A DNA stretch of 64,000 nt from Emticicia sp. BO119 (GCF_013912375.1 NZ_JACETV010000008.1:215421-279420), one strand, 5' to 3'; positions 46,036-54,017 are shown, counted from the first letter of the stretch. A program made the numbers and translations. Notes: generated by a model from the sequence alone, not told the origin.

Positions 46036-46686
46036 ATGCAAATCAGGGTTTTAATTGCTGATGATCACATTATTGTTGCCGAAAGTTTAGGTTTTTTAAT
46101 TGATACGATGGACGGCATTGAAGTAGTAGGGATAAAAAATAGTGGTTGGCAAGTATTAACCTTTTTAGAGGGATCAGAAACAGATATTGTGCTGATTGAC
46201 TATCATATGCCCTTAATGAACGGCATAGAAACAACCATAAGGATTCGTGAGAAATATCCTAATATAAAAGTTATGCTTCTGACGATGTCGGAAGAACCTG
46301 CCATTATTAAAGAGGCTTTAATAGCTGGTGCCGCAGGGTATATTGTCAAGAAAATTGAAAAAACAGAATTAGAAATTGCTATTAAAACCGTAGCAAGCGG
46401 AAAAAAATATCTTAGTGATGAAGCTGTAATGAAACTGGCCGAAATACCCAACCTGAATACACCAAGCGGTACAGAAGAGGTTAGTGTGAGTATTCCGATA
46501 ACGCCTCGTGAGATAGAAATTTTAAAACTGATTGTACAGGAGTTTTCAAATGCAGAAATAGCCCAAAAAATCTATATTAGTCCTACTACAGTTGAAACTC
46601 ATAGAAGGAATCTGATGAAAAAATTAGGGGTTAATTCAGCTCTTGGACTATATAAGTATGCTCAGAAACATGGTTTAATTGATTGA
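46036..46686 (+). CDS. NarL/FixJ-family response regulator
   Basis: 216 residues. Receiver domain with RVLIADDHIIVAESLGFL (acidic pair), the phospho-acceptor Asp55 in VLIDYHMPLMNG, and the Lys in YIVKKIEKTE. A LuxR-type HTH closes it: ITPREIEILKLIVQEFSNAEIAQKIYISPTTVETHRRNLMKKLG. It should activate transcription when phosphorylated. No kinase gene lies directly beside it; the TPR histidine kinase at 50570 is the nearest candidate. It stands at the left edge of the accessory island. Confidence 0.92.
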   Translation: MQIRVLIADDHIIVAESLGFLIDTMDGIEVVGIKNSGWQVLTFLEGSETDIVLIDYHMPLMNGIETTIRIREKYPNIKVMLLTMSEEPAIIKEALIAGAAGYIVKKIEKTELEIAIKTVASGKKYLSDEAVMKLAEIPNLNTPSGTEEVSVSIPITPREIEILKLIVQEFSNAEIAQKIYISPTTVETHRRNLMKKLGVNSALGLYKYAQKHGLID

Positions 46687-46862
46687 GTTGAATACACTTT
46701 TCTTAATTTATAGATATTAGGTGTTCTACCTTGTAAAATGAATTAATCCTTTTTGACAATGAATTACAATCTCAAGGCCATTATCTAAAATGTGCCCAAA
46801 GGTTTGTATTGACTTAGTTATAGGCTAAACCAAATTTTTAATATTTAAACCCTTATAAAATC

Positions 46863-47303
46863 ATGACCTTAAGAGAATTTGATGCCCTTTTCAAAGATTC
46901 TGCTAAAGAAGCAGCCGATAGAGATGCCTTTGATTTAAAACCGGAAGCACAGAAGTTTGCAAACGATTTAGAAACAAATGTTGTCCCTTTAGGCGGTGTA
47001 TTCCTGATGGGTGATCACCAAACTGAACCGAATAAGAAATATGCTTACTTTTTGAATGCAGACGATAACGATAGTCTTGATGATACTGCCAGTATTGACC
47101 CTAAGCATCATGTGGGTGTTCTTTTCCATGATAATGATTTTCTACATTGGCAAAAAGACTCATTAACGCTTTTCCTTTTGGATAAACCGGATAATATTAT
47201 CGCTATGGATAAGAATAATAACAGACAAACTTATTCAGTAAAGGATATTAATGACCTACTTGACAAAACAGCTTTAAGCACTTATACTGACGGACACCGT
47301 TAA
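46863..47303 (+). CDS. Small acidic protein, unknown; possible substrate of the kinase/HopA1 pair
   Basis: 146 residues with no signal peptide, membrane segment or cysteine. It is acidic and starts TLREFDALFKDSAKEAADRDAF, a helix rich in charges that could act as a leader, followed by a beta-rich part (PLGGVFLMGDHQ, YAYFLNADDNDSLDDTASID, HHVGVLFHDNDFLHWQ) and ends DLLDKTALSTYTDGHR, with several Ser and Thr. I do not recognise a family. It precedes the phosphotransferase gene in the same direction, with the palindromic element between. A role as modified substrate is only inferred from position; a folded protein of unrelated function is equally possible. Confidence 0.6.
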   Translation: MTLREFDALFKDSAKEAADRDAFDLKPEAQKFANDLETNVVPLGGVFLMGDHQTEPNKKYAYFLNADDNDSLDDTASIDPKHHVGVLFHDNDFLHWQKDSLTLFLLDKPDNIIAMDKNNNRQTYSVKDINDLLDKTALSTYTDGHR

Positions 47304-47315
47304 TTCTGAAATCTA

Positions 47316-47478
47316 AGAAACTGTTTGAGTTAATCTTATTGAACTAAAAAAGTTGCTTTTTGACCAATACTGCGGTGAAAAAAGCCTCATTTAGCTCTGC
47401 TAAACTCCGGTTTTTACACCTTGTCCTGGCACAAAAGTTATCCTTTTTTATTTTCAAAATTTAACTCAAACAGTTTCT
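47316..47478. repeat. 163-base imperfect palindrome (MITE-like)
   Basis: Perfect 18-bp ends: AGAAACTGTTTGAGTTAA at 47316-47333 and its complement at 47461-47478. The two arms pair along almost their whole length with mismatches (for example GGTGAAAAAAGCC against CCGGTTTTTACACC, and ATTTAGC against GCTAAACT around a TCT centre near 47398). No ORF. It lies between the 146-residue protein and the kinase gene. A short hairpin with nearly the same ends is at 36247. Confidence 0.8.
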
Positions 47479-47494
47479 AAAAAATTAATCATTT

Positions 47495-48571
47495 ATGTGG
47501 TTATTAACCGGATACAGTATCTTTCAGTATATGATAAATCACCCAAAGGAAACTATAAATATTGGCTATGAATCCTTACAGGATGGTAATCTGGAAATAA
47601 ACGAATATTTTAAAAGTAGTCGGAATAATATTTTCAAAGTAGTCCTGAAAGACAAAGTGCTTATTCTAAAGCAACCTGATAATGATGAGAAAAGCTATAT
47701 AGAGACTATTGAGAATGAAGCCAATTTTTATAGTTTTCTTAGGGAAGAAAATATTTTGTTAGATTCAGTTGGTGAGTTCAAACATTTTGATTCTGAAAAT
47801 AAAATATTGATTCAAGAATCAAGCTTAAAATATGATTCTATAGAAAGCGATACCTTAACTGACAAAGAAAAAATATCTAAGTTTATTGAAGGGGTTACCC
47901 ATATCTTATCTCAGATTCATGATAGATTCGAAAACAACGAAAAACTACCCAGTTATTTCGATACTTTTAAACCTACCTTGCTTGATAAGTATAAAAGACC
48001 GCTTCTTTTAGAGGATATGAAAAAATCGAGGAATAAATCCTTAAAAGATCTGGCAAATAAAATTGAAAGTATTAAGGACATCATAGAATCAATTGAGTGG
48101 ATAGATAATGAAACAATCATTCATCGGGATATCCGTTATCAGAATTTTATTTACAATTCTTCGGAATCAAAATTTAAACTTATTGATTGGGAAATGGCCG
48201 CCACCGGCGATAGTTGTTGGGATATAGTTACTTTTTGTTCAATTATTTTTAAAAGTATAGCCCCAATTGGCCCTAACTCTCTTAATACACTTCTGACACC
48301 TAAAAATGCCTACATAATAATAAAGAGAATAATTGAGGCATATTATATAAAGAGGTATCCGGATAAAGGACCTCTTCCTGCTTCTTTTTTAAAGAAAGTT
48401 TTGCGACTGTGCGAGATTAATTTAATGGAAACCTATATAAAGGCCTTTTTAAACAGAGGTATAGATGAAGGCTACTTTGCAGTTAAGAAGTTTACTGAAT
48501 TACTTGATACGAGTTACTCTGATAATTTTTATTTAACCTATTTAAATAATAAAATTAATGAGAGCTATTAA
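47495..48571 (+). CDS. Phosphotransferase-fold (APH/choline kinase-like) enzyme
   Basis: 358 residues from the ATG 47495; a second in-frame ATG at 47531 (MINHPKETINIG) is an equally good start. The APH fold is shown by an N-lobe with VVLKDKVLILKQP (ATP-binding Lys) and EANFYSFLREE, then the catalytic loop IHRDIRYQNFIYN (Asp212, Asn217) and the metal Asp231 in KLIDWEMAATGDSCWDIV. Its 3' end overlaps the HopA1 gene by 14 bases, so the two are translationally coupled. APH kinases next to HopA1 proteins phosphorylate Ser/Thr of precursor peptides in class V lanthipeptide and thioamitide pathways; antibiotic or metabolite phosphorylation is the alternative. Confidence 0.85.
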   Translation: MWLLTGYSIFQYMINHPKETINIGYESLQDGNLEINEYFKSSRNNIFKVVLKDKVLILKQPDNDEKSYIETIENEANFYSFLREENILLDSVGEFKHFDSENKILIQESSLKYDSIESDTLTDKEKISKFIEGVTHILSQIHDRFENNEKLPSYFDTFKPTLLDKYKRPLLLEDMKKSRNKSLKDLANKIESIKDIIESIEWIDNETIIHRDIRYQNFIYNSSESKFKLIDWEMAATGDSCWDIVTFCSIIFKSIAPIGPNSLNTLLTPKNAYIIIKRIIEAYYIKRYPDKGPLPASFLKKVLRLCEINLMETYIKAFLNRGIDEGYFAVKKFTELLDTSYSDNFYLTYLNNKINESY

Positions 48572-50573
48572 AAAACCTTATAACGAATTACTTAGAGACG
48601 AGTTTATCGAAATACTTAATCTTATAATTGAAGAGAATTTTTTTAGTTCTGAAAAAAAACATATAGGATCATCGTCAAGTGATTCTACTGCTGTAAGAGT
48701 ATTATTAAGCGAAGAGTATTACGAAAAATTCAAAGACTACTATATACAAACAAATGCCCTTCACAGATTTATTTATGATATTTATAGCCGCGACCTTAAA
48801 AACTTAAGTTCTTACTCAGAAACTGATAATGAGTTTAATAAATATTTTAAAGAAAACAGACCGGTTAAAGAGTTATTCTGGCAAAGTTCATATTGGCATT
48901 ATGATAGCGATTTCGGTGTATTAAGAAAAGAGAGTTTAAAAAAACTTGAAGCAAAAGGCCGATACTACGAAAAAGAACTCATAAATGACCCAAATACTTT
49001 AGATAACAAACCCTATCAGAATGCTGAAAAAATACATCCAACTCATGTATTTAACGATATAAGTAAAGACAATAAGGAAAACTATAACTGGATATATGGC
49101 AAATATGACTTTGTTGATGAATATTATATAAGATTCTACTGGAATTTTTACCCGAAAAAAAATCTTATTTCAAGATTTCTTAAAACAATTCAAACAAGTT
49201 TTGATAATAACAAGATACCATTTCAGTTTAAGTTCTTGTCAAATATCAACAACTATAAAACACATGCTGATGTTGGCGTTCTTTACTTACCCAGAAAGCA
49301 CATACTTATCTGTTTAGAAATAGTAAGAGACATTCATAAGGAATTTAATGAACATCTTTTCTTTAAGAAAAAGAAGCCTATGTTTACCTACCCCTTAAAA
49401 AGAGGGCTTAGCTTTGGAGAAAATCCTGACGATAGACGTTACACAAGTTTTGGCAGTTATCGTGCTATACATATCTCTATGGCAATTATTGATTTCTATT
49501 TTATACAAAAACATAATAGGGTACCTGATGTAGATGAATTAATTAATCTATTAAATCAAAAAAAATGTAAACAGCCTGAATTAACAGATTGCCCACATAA
49601 AAAAGGATGTGAAACAACGGCTTTTGTAGATTGCCCCTACCGAAAAAATATAGACTGGACCACCCAGTTTTATATAAATGAGTTTTCTAAGTACAATTAT
49701 CAAGAAGAGTTTCAGTTCTTCTCTAAAACATACTTCCGCAATCGAAAATTAATCATTGTTCCTCCAAAAGACTTATCCATTAAAAACGATTGGATTTATG
49801 AAAACAGAGAGAATAAAAGAAAAAAATATTTATTCACAGCCGTACAAATAGGCAATTTGCTATGCAAAGAAGCGATATGGTATAAACCATCAGCTAAAAG
49901 CAAGGGCAATAGTTTAGTAGATGAAAGTGAAAAACCCAATATCAGCTATCCTCTCAATTGTAATTGGCTGAGTTTCAAAAAAATAATAAACAACCAAATA
50001 TCTGTTAAAATAGGATATCAATTTGCTGCACTTGATGAAACTTTTATTGAAGGGCGTTTTGGTGTAGCCTATTTTTTAATGATGCTTAATCGGGCCTATA
50101 AAGATGAGACTTTTTATCGAACTGGTTATAGAGCTTTAGAAGGAGCTTTTAACCTAATATCGGATGACTCTGAAGAGAACTACGTGGCCGAATTAGGTTG
50201 GGCGCTTCCAGAGATGACTGATACTTTACTACAAGAAGTGTTTTCGAAGTATTACACTAAAGTAAATATTCCAGACAGAGAATCTTTTAAAATAAAAATA
50301 GACCGTCAACCGAATGCATGGCGGGAAGAAAAGTTCAAAAACGTAATTGATAAAGTGGTAAGTACAGATCGAATATTCTTGTCGCAAAAAGAACTTAGTA
50401 TTGTTGATGAAATACTTATGGACTATTTTGATGTTGATCGCCCATTTGGAAATGCGTTAGGTACAGATGAGTTTTGTGCTACCTTAAAAGACGGCTATGC
50501 ACTTTTAGGGTATTTTTTCTTACGCCTTTACGATTCCAGATCCTTTAGGAAGCTACCATTTCAATTTAATTAA
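48558..50573 (+). CDS. HopA1-family protein with C-terminal LanC-like region
   Basis: 671 residues. Residues about 190-320 match the HopA1 effector family: RFYWNFYPKKNLISRFL, NKIPFQFKFLSN, ADVGVLYLPRKHILICLEI and MFTYPLKRGLSFGENPDD with TSFGSYR. A four-Cys insertion follows (Cys337, 345, 351, 359; pattern CPHKKGC and CPYRKN), possibly metal-binding. From about 490 the sequence looks like an alpha/alpha toroid: GRFGVAYFLMMLNRAYKDET and GYALLGYFFLRLYDS (646-660) resemble LanC repeats, but the zinc Cys and CHG ligands are replaced (DGYALLGY where LanC has CHGxxGxGY). HopA1 members act as phospho-Ser/Thr lyases with a partner kinase; here the kinase is the overlapping gene upstream. The lyase role is inferred. 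Confidence 0.78.
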   Translation: MRAIKKPYNELLRDEFIEILNLIIEENFFSSEKKHIGSSSSDSTAVRVLLSEEYYEKFKDYYIQTNALHRFIYDIYSRDLKNLSSYSETDNEFNKYFKENRPVKELFWQSSYWHYDSDFGVLRKESLKKLEAKGRYYEKELINDPNTLDNKPYQNAEKIHPTHVFNDISKDNKENYNWIYGKYDFVDEYYIRFYWNFYPKKNLISRFLKTIQTSFDNNKIPFQFKFLSNINNYKTHADVGVLYLPRKHILICLEIVRDIHKEFNEHLFFKKKKPMFTYPLKRGLSFGENPDDRRYTSFGSYRAIHISMAIIDFYFIQKHNRVPDVDELINLLNQKKCKQPELTDCPHKKGCETTAFVDCPYRKNIDWTTQFYINEFSKYNYQEEFQFFSKTYFRNRKLIIVPPKDLSIKNDWIYENRENKRKKYLFTAVQIGNLLCKEAIWYKPSAKSKGNSLVDESEKPNISYPLNCNWLSFKKIINNQISVKIGYQFAALDETFIEGRFGVAYFLMMLNRAYKDETFYRTGYRALEGAFNLISDDSEENYVAELGWALPEMTDTLLQEVFSKYYTKVNIPDRESFKIKIDRQPNAWREEKFKNVIDKVVSTDRIFLSQKELSIVDEILMDYFDVDRPFGNALGTDEFCATLKDGYALLGYFFLRLYDSRSFRKLPFQFN

Positions 50574-52465
50574 TAATTAATTTCGATAGTAATTTCAGTT
50601 CTCCAAGCATCACTGCTATTGAAATTAACTTTTCCGTTAATTGTTTCAAGGCGTGTTTTAAGATTCTTTAATCCAACGCCATTGGTTGTAGAGGAATCTG
50701 AAATTCCTTTCCCGTTATCTCGTATGCTCAGGATAATATTCTGAAGACTTACCTCAAGGCTAATCTCAGCCTTATTAGCTTCCGAGTGCTTTAGTATATT
50801 GTTTATTAGTTCCATACATATACTGTATAATTCTAAAGCCATTCTTTTATCAATTCTTTGAATATCCCCTTCTGAAATTAAATCTATATGAAGTTTTTCA
50901 CTTTGGTTTACATCTTTACAGAGTTTTCTTATAGCCTCAAGCAATCCTTTTTCTTCAAACTCAGCTGGTAACATATTATGTGAAATAAGCCTCACTTCAG
51001 CATAGGCATTCTTCATCATACTCAATATTCCATCATATATTTTTCTTTCTTTTTCGGTCAGGTTACTTCCATTCAGAGCTTCAAGTCTCCATTTAATTGC
51101 AGATAGTGTTCCCCCAAGATTATCATGCAATTCTACGGCCACTCTCTTTCGTTCAATGCTTTGCCCTTTAAATAGTGCATCTAATATTTCTTCGTTTTTC
51201 CTTATCAATTCATCATTAGCCTCTGATAGTTCCTGAGTTCTCTCTTGTACCTTTATTTCTAAATCTTTATTAAAATTTTCAATAATTGTCTTTTGCGTAT
51301 ATATCTGCTTATTTTTGTAAAATAAAGAACGGTAAAACAATAAAATAACTCCAATGATTATCATCGTAGTTATCACTACGATTAAAAGTATAGTGTTTTG
51401 ATTTCTTTGTTTTACTGTGCTTATGTTTAATTCTTGTATTTTTTGTTGCTGCTTTTCAGCCTCGTAATCAAGTATGATAAATCTGTTAAGCTGAGAATTT
51501 TTGATTGAATCTTCATCAAGTTTAGCATGTATATAAGTATTCAGATAAGTAAAAGCCAGATCTTTTCTATTTAATTTTAAATAAATATCAGATACTGTTT
51601 TGGCTATTTCAGCAACTAAAAACTTCCCGACTCCATTTGAATAGGCATATGCTTTTTGCGCCCATAAAAGGGCATCACTCAGATTGCCTTGCAAGAGATA
51701 TATCTGAGCAATTTCGTGAGCAGTATAAGCTATGCGATCTTTATATCCATCTTCTACATTAATAGCTCTTTGCAATCTATTAAGTGCCAGATCATACTGT
51801 TTTGTTTTTATATAAACTTTGGCGATATTTATTAAAGTAGCGGTAGCTACTTTATTACTCCTAAGAGAATCATTAGCCCGTTCACAATTGGTCAGATACT
51901 CTAATGTTTTCTTGTAATTATTAAATTTAAAATAGGTAATTGCGATGTAATTTAAACTCATTAAATAGTCTTCTTTATTACCATATTTATTGCATAAGCC
52001 AGAATGCAACTGATAATATTTTAAGGCATTATTCAAATCATTAAGCTTAGAATAGTTGTAGGCAATCAAATTGTATATCTTTATTAAATCTGAGTAACTT
52101 TTTAATTCTTCTGCAATATGTAATGCTTTGAAAAGATACTCTGAAGCCCGCAAAGACTGATTTCTATAATACTGGGCTAACATTATATTTCCTTTTAAAG
52201 AACCCTTTTTGTAATTTATTTTCTGAGAAAAAGCAAGAGTTTGCTTTACTAATAATACCGCAGAGTCGGCATTTGCATTTAATGCTTCTTCACCTACCTC
52301 AAATAGCATTCTTACACGCGTCGTATCATTCGCAAAAGACTTCCCTTCTGCCGGAAGTCTGGTCAAAATTCTTTTTAGACTATCTGCCTTTGGAATATTA
52401 ACCTGCTGACAAAAACTATTAATGGAAAGCAATAGTGATACATAAAAAAAAGTGTATTTTTTCAT
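50570..52465 (-). CDS. TPR sensor histidine kinase (NarX/LiaS type)
   Basis: 631 residues with a signal peptide (FFYVSLLLSINSFCQ). Residues 30-340 are tetratricopeptide repeats (AYNYSKLNDLNNALKYYQLH; AKVYIKTKQYDLALNRLQRA). One membrane segment lies at about 355-377 (TILLIVVITTMIIIGVILLF), then a coiled coil. The HisKA_3 site is RKRVAVELHDNLGGTLSAIKW (His447), followed by a HATPase domain (ELINNILKHSEANKAEI; RDNGKGISDSSTTNGVGLKNLKTRLE). It autophosphorylates and signals to a LuxR-type response regulator, the one at 52905 (divergent) being the natural partner. Its stop overlaps the HopA1 gene's stop by 4 bases. Confidence 0.93.
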   Translation of the reverse strand: MKKYTFFYVSLLLSINSFCQQVNIPKADSLKRILTRLPAEGKSFANDTTRVRMLFEVGEEALNANADSAVLLVKQTLAFSQKINYKKGSLKGNIMLAQYYRNQSLRASEYLFKALHIAEELKSYSDLIKIYNLIAYNYSKLNDLNNALKYYQLHSGLCNKYGNKEDYLMSLNYIAITYFKFNNYKKTLEYLTNCERANDSLRSNKVATATLINIAKVYIKTKQYDLALNRLQRAINVEDGYKDRIAYTAHEIAQIYLLQGNLSDALLWAQKAYAYSNGVGKFLVAEIAKTVSDIYLKLNRKDLAFTYLNTYIHAKLDEDSIKNSQLNRFIILDYEAEKQQQKIQELNISTVKQRNQNTILLIVVITTMIIIGVILLFYRSLFYKNKQIYTQKTIIENFNKDLEIKVQERTQELSEANDELIRKNEEILDALFKGQSIERKRVAVELHDNLGGTLSAIKWRLEALNGSNLTEKERKIYDGILSMMKNAYAEVRLISHNMLPAEFEEKGLLEAIRKLCKDVNQSEKLHIDLISEGDIQRIDKRMALELYSICMELINNILKHSEANKAEISLEVSLQNIILSIRDNGKGISDSSTTNGVGLKNLKTRLETINGKVNFNSSDAWRTEITIEINY

Positions 52466-52537
52466 GATGGGATTAGGATAGTAAGGGATAAACGTAAAAC
52501 TTACGAGTTGGGTAATTGATAAATACTAATCTGTTAA

Positions 52538-52732
52538 TTATATTCTTAGATTTAGTTCAGAAATATGAGCGCAGTTACCAAATATTTTGTCACTTTCTGA
52601 CACAATATCTGTAATTGAAGACTTACTTTTCTTAAGTAAAACCAAACGCAAACTATCGGCACTTGATTTAGTGTATGCAGTCAGGTCAGGTATAATCAGG
52701 CGAAACAAAAAAAGAAAAGAATAATTTTTCAT
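52538..52732 (-). pseudogene. Possible truncated copy of the kinase N-terminus
   Basis: 64 codons. The beginning MKNYSFLFLFRLI resembles a signal peptide, and KSSADSLRLVLLKKSKSSITDIV resembles the ADSLKRILTRLPAEGKS stretch that follows the signal peptide of the TPR kinase next door. It then stops before any TPR. A relic of a duplicated kinase is likely; a real small secreted peptide is less likely. Confidence 0.35.
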
Positions 52733-52848
52733 TTAGTCAGGAGCAAAGTTTATTATGCGTTGAATGTACTAATTTTTATTTAATCTTTCACCTATAATTT
52801 TACAAAAAATACTGTCTTGACAGTATATAATATACCACCAATGGGGTA

Positions 52849-52879
52849 TTGAACAATAAGAATGTATATCCGACCTTTG
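52849..52879 (+). promoter_or_regulatory. Likely promoter of the response regulator at 52905
   Basis: TTG (52849-52851), a 20-base spacer and GACCTTTG (52872-52879), one base off the TAnnTTTG -7 consensus, end 25 bases before the ATG. Confidence 0.5.
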
Positions 52880-52904
52880 TAACATTACTCCCGAAGGTTC
52901 CAAA

Positions 52905-53549
52905 ATGATCCTTGCTATGACATATAAAATCAAACTTTTTCTTGCAGATAGCTATTCATTATTTTTGGAAGGGCTATCTATTATTCTTAATTCATCAGAT
53001 AAATTTGAGATAACCGGCTTTGCTCTTAATCAACAAGAGTTATTAGCCGGTTTAAAAAATAACTCTCCTGATGTTTTACTGCTTGATTTTAATATGCTTT
53101 TTCAAGTAAATACTGCATTTGCCCAGGATTTAAAAAAGGAATATGCCAACAAAATATTAATTTTATATGATTCTATCAGTTTGAGTTTATTAAAGAAGCT
53201 ACAGATAGACGCAGAAGGTTTTCTTTCAAAAACATCAAGTAGCCATGAGCTTTACGATTGTATTCAGGAAATTTATCGTGGCAAAAAAAATGGTTTCAGC
53301 GTCAAGAACAAGTACGTCTATTCTATAACGCCATTTCAACAGGAGTTAGTTAGCCGATTCAGTCTTACAGATAGGGAGGTCGAAGTAATTAAACTAATCG
53401 CTCTTGAATTTTCTTCTATGGAAATAGCCAATAAATTGTGTGTAAGTGAGTTTACAGTGGATACTTACCGTAAAAACATTAGCCGCAAGCTAAATGCCCG
53501 CAATGTGGCGAGTATTGTTAATTTTGCTCATCGCTGGGAACTTATATAA
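52905..53549 (+). CDS. LuxR-type response regulator with altered receiver
   Basis: 214 residues; the start may instead be the second ATG (52917, MTYKIKLFLADSYSLF). The receiver keeps the phospho-acceptor Asp61 (VLLLDFNM) and the Lys (GFLSKTSSSHE), but the acidic pair is reduced to one Asp (LADSY instead of ADDH) and the Thr/Ser switch segment reads ILYDSIS. The C-terminal HTH is complete: FSLTDREVEVIKLIALEFSSMEIANKLCVSEFTVDTYRKNISRKLN. It is divergent from the TPR kinase and probably its partner, though phosphorylation may be atypical. Confidence 0.87.
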   Translation: MILAMTYKIKLFLADSYSLFLEGLSIILNSSDKFEITGFALNQQELLAGLKNNSPDVLLLDFNMLFQVNTAFAQDLKKEYANKILILYDSISLSLLKKLQIDAEGFLSKTSSSHELYDCIQEIYRGKKNGFSVKNKYVYSITPFQQELVSRFSLTDREVEVIKLIALEFSSMEIANKLCVSEFTVDTYRKNISRKLNARNVASIVNFAHRWELI

Positions 53550-53593
53550 GCTCTAATTACAGATATTTCTTTTGGTTCATACAAAACAACTTC

Positions 53594-53615
53594 ATTGAAT
53601 AAGCTATTATTCAAT
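53594..53615 (+). terminator. Hairpin after the response regulator
   Basis: ATTGAATAA and TTATTCAAT form a 9-bp stem with a 4-base loop, 45 bases after the stop, followed by ACTATTTTT. A weak AT-rich terminator. Confidence 0.4.
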
Positions 53616-53665
53616 ACTATTTTTAAAGTCAAACGCTTTGCTAATTTTATAAATGTGACTAAAAA

Positions 53666-53998
53666 ATGAATAAAATAACTCAAAAATGTGTGCATATAGT
53701 CGGCAGCACCTACATAAACCCTCTTGACGTTATTAAATTAGTTGCTTGTATTAATTATACAACTATTTATTTAGCCAGCGGCAAACAATATGTAGTTGCA
53801 CTTACCATAAGCAAAGTGCATGAAGTGCTTCATCCATACGGGCAATTCATAAGAACTCATAAAAGTCATGTAATCAATATGGCTTACGTGCTTCAACAAA
53901 CACCTAATGGGCTGTTATTAAAGAATAATGAAACAATAGACTGGTCTCGCAGGCGGAAAAAAGGAGTTAAAGAGCAACTTCGAAAATTTGCGAGATAA
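53666..53998 (+). CDS. Stand-alone LytTR DNA-binding protein
   Basis: 110 residues consisting of a single LytTR domain: DVIKLVACINYTTIYLASGKQYVVALTISKVHEVL, then FIRTHKSHVINMAYVLQ and NNETIDWSRRRKKGVKEQLRKF. The motif HKSHVIN is the conserved DNA-contact block. There is no receiver, so regulation must come from expression level, another protein or a ligand. It is separated by 116 bases from the response regulator in the same direction. Lone LytTR proteins are common in Bacteroidota; the targets are unknown. Confidence 0.88.
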   Translation: MNKITQKCVHIVGSTYINPLDVIKLVACINYTTIYLASGKQYVVALTISKVHEVLHPYGQFIRTHKSHVINMAYVLQQTPNGLLLKNNETIDWSRRRKKGVKEQLRKFAR

Positions 53999-54017
53999 TC
54001 AAATGTCTGACACCTTT

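Larger units (their letters stand above)
52466..52904. other. Intergenic region between kinase and regulator, 439 bases
   Basis: Holds a short minus-strand frame that looks like a truncated kinase N-terminus (52538-52732), a small palindrome ACTGTCTTGACAGT (52811-52824) that could be an operator, and a likely promoter at 52849. The kinase promoter must lie to its left; none is evident. Confidence 0.5.

Noticed and set aside
46687..46862. Very short frames starting at ATGs between the response regulator and the 146-residue protein, as a RiPP precursor
   Set aside because: Only 8-9 codons each; no leader or conserved core is visible.
47316..47478. Palindrome as a CRISPR repeat or riboswitch
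   Set aside because: Only one inverted pair, no direct repeats or spacers, and no known riboswitch core; best seen as a palindromic element.
47495..48571. Kinase as an aminoglycoside resistance gene
   Set aside because: The fold fits, but coupling to a HopA1 gene and lack of any resistance context make this the weaker reading.
48558..50573. HopA1 protein as a type III secretion effector
   Set aside because: The family name comes from a Pseudomonas effector, but no type III genes are present, and the overlapping kinase gene points to an enzymatic pair instead.
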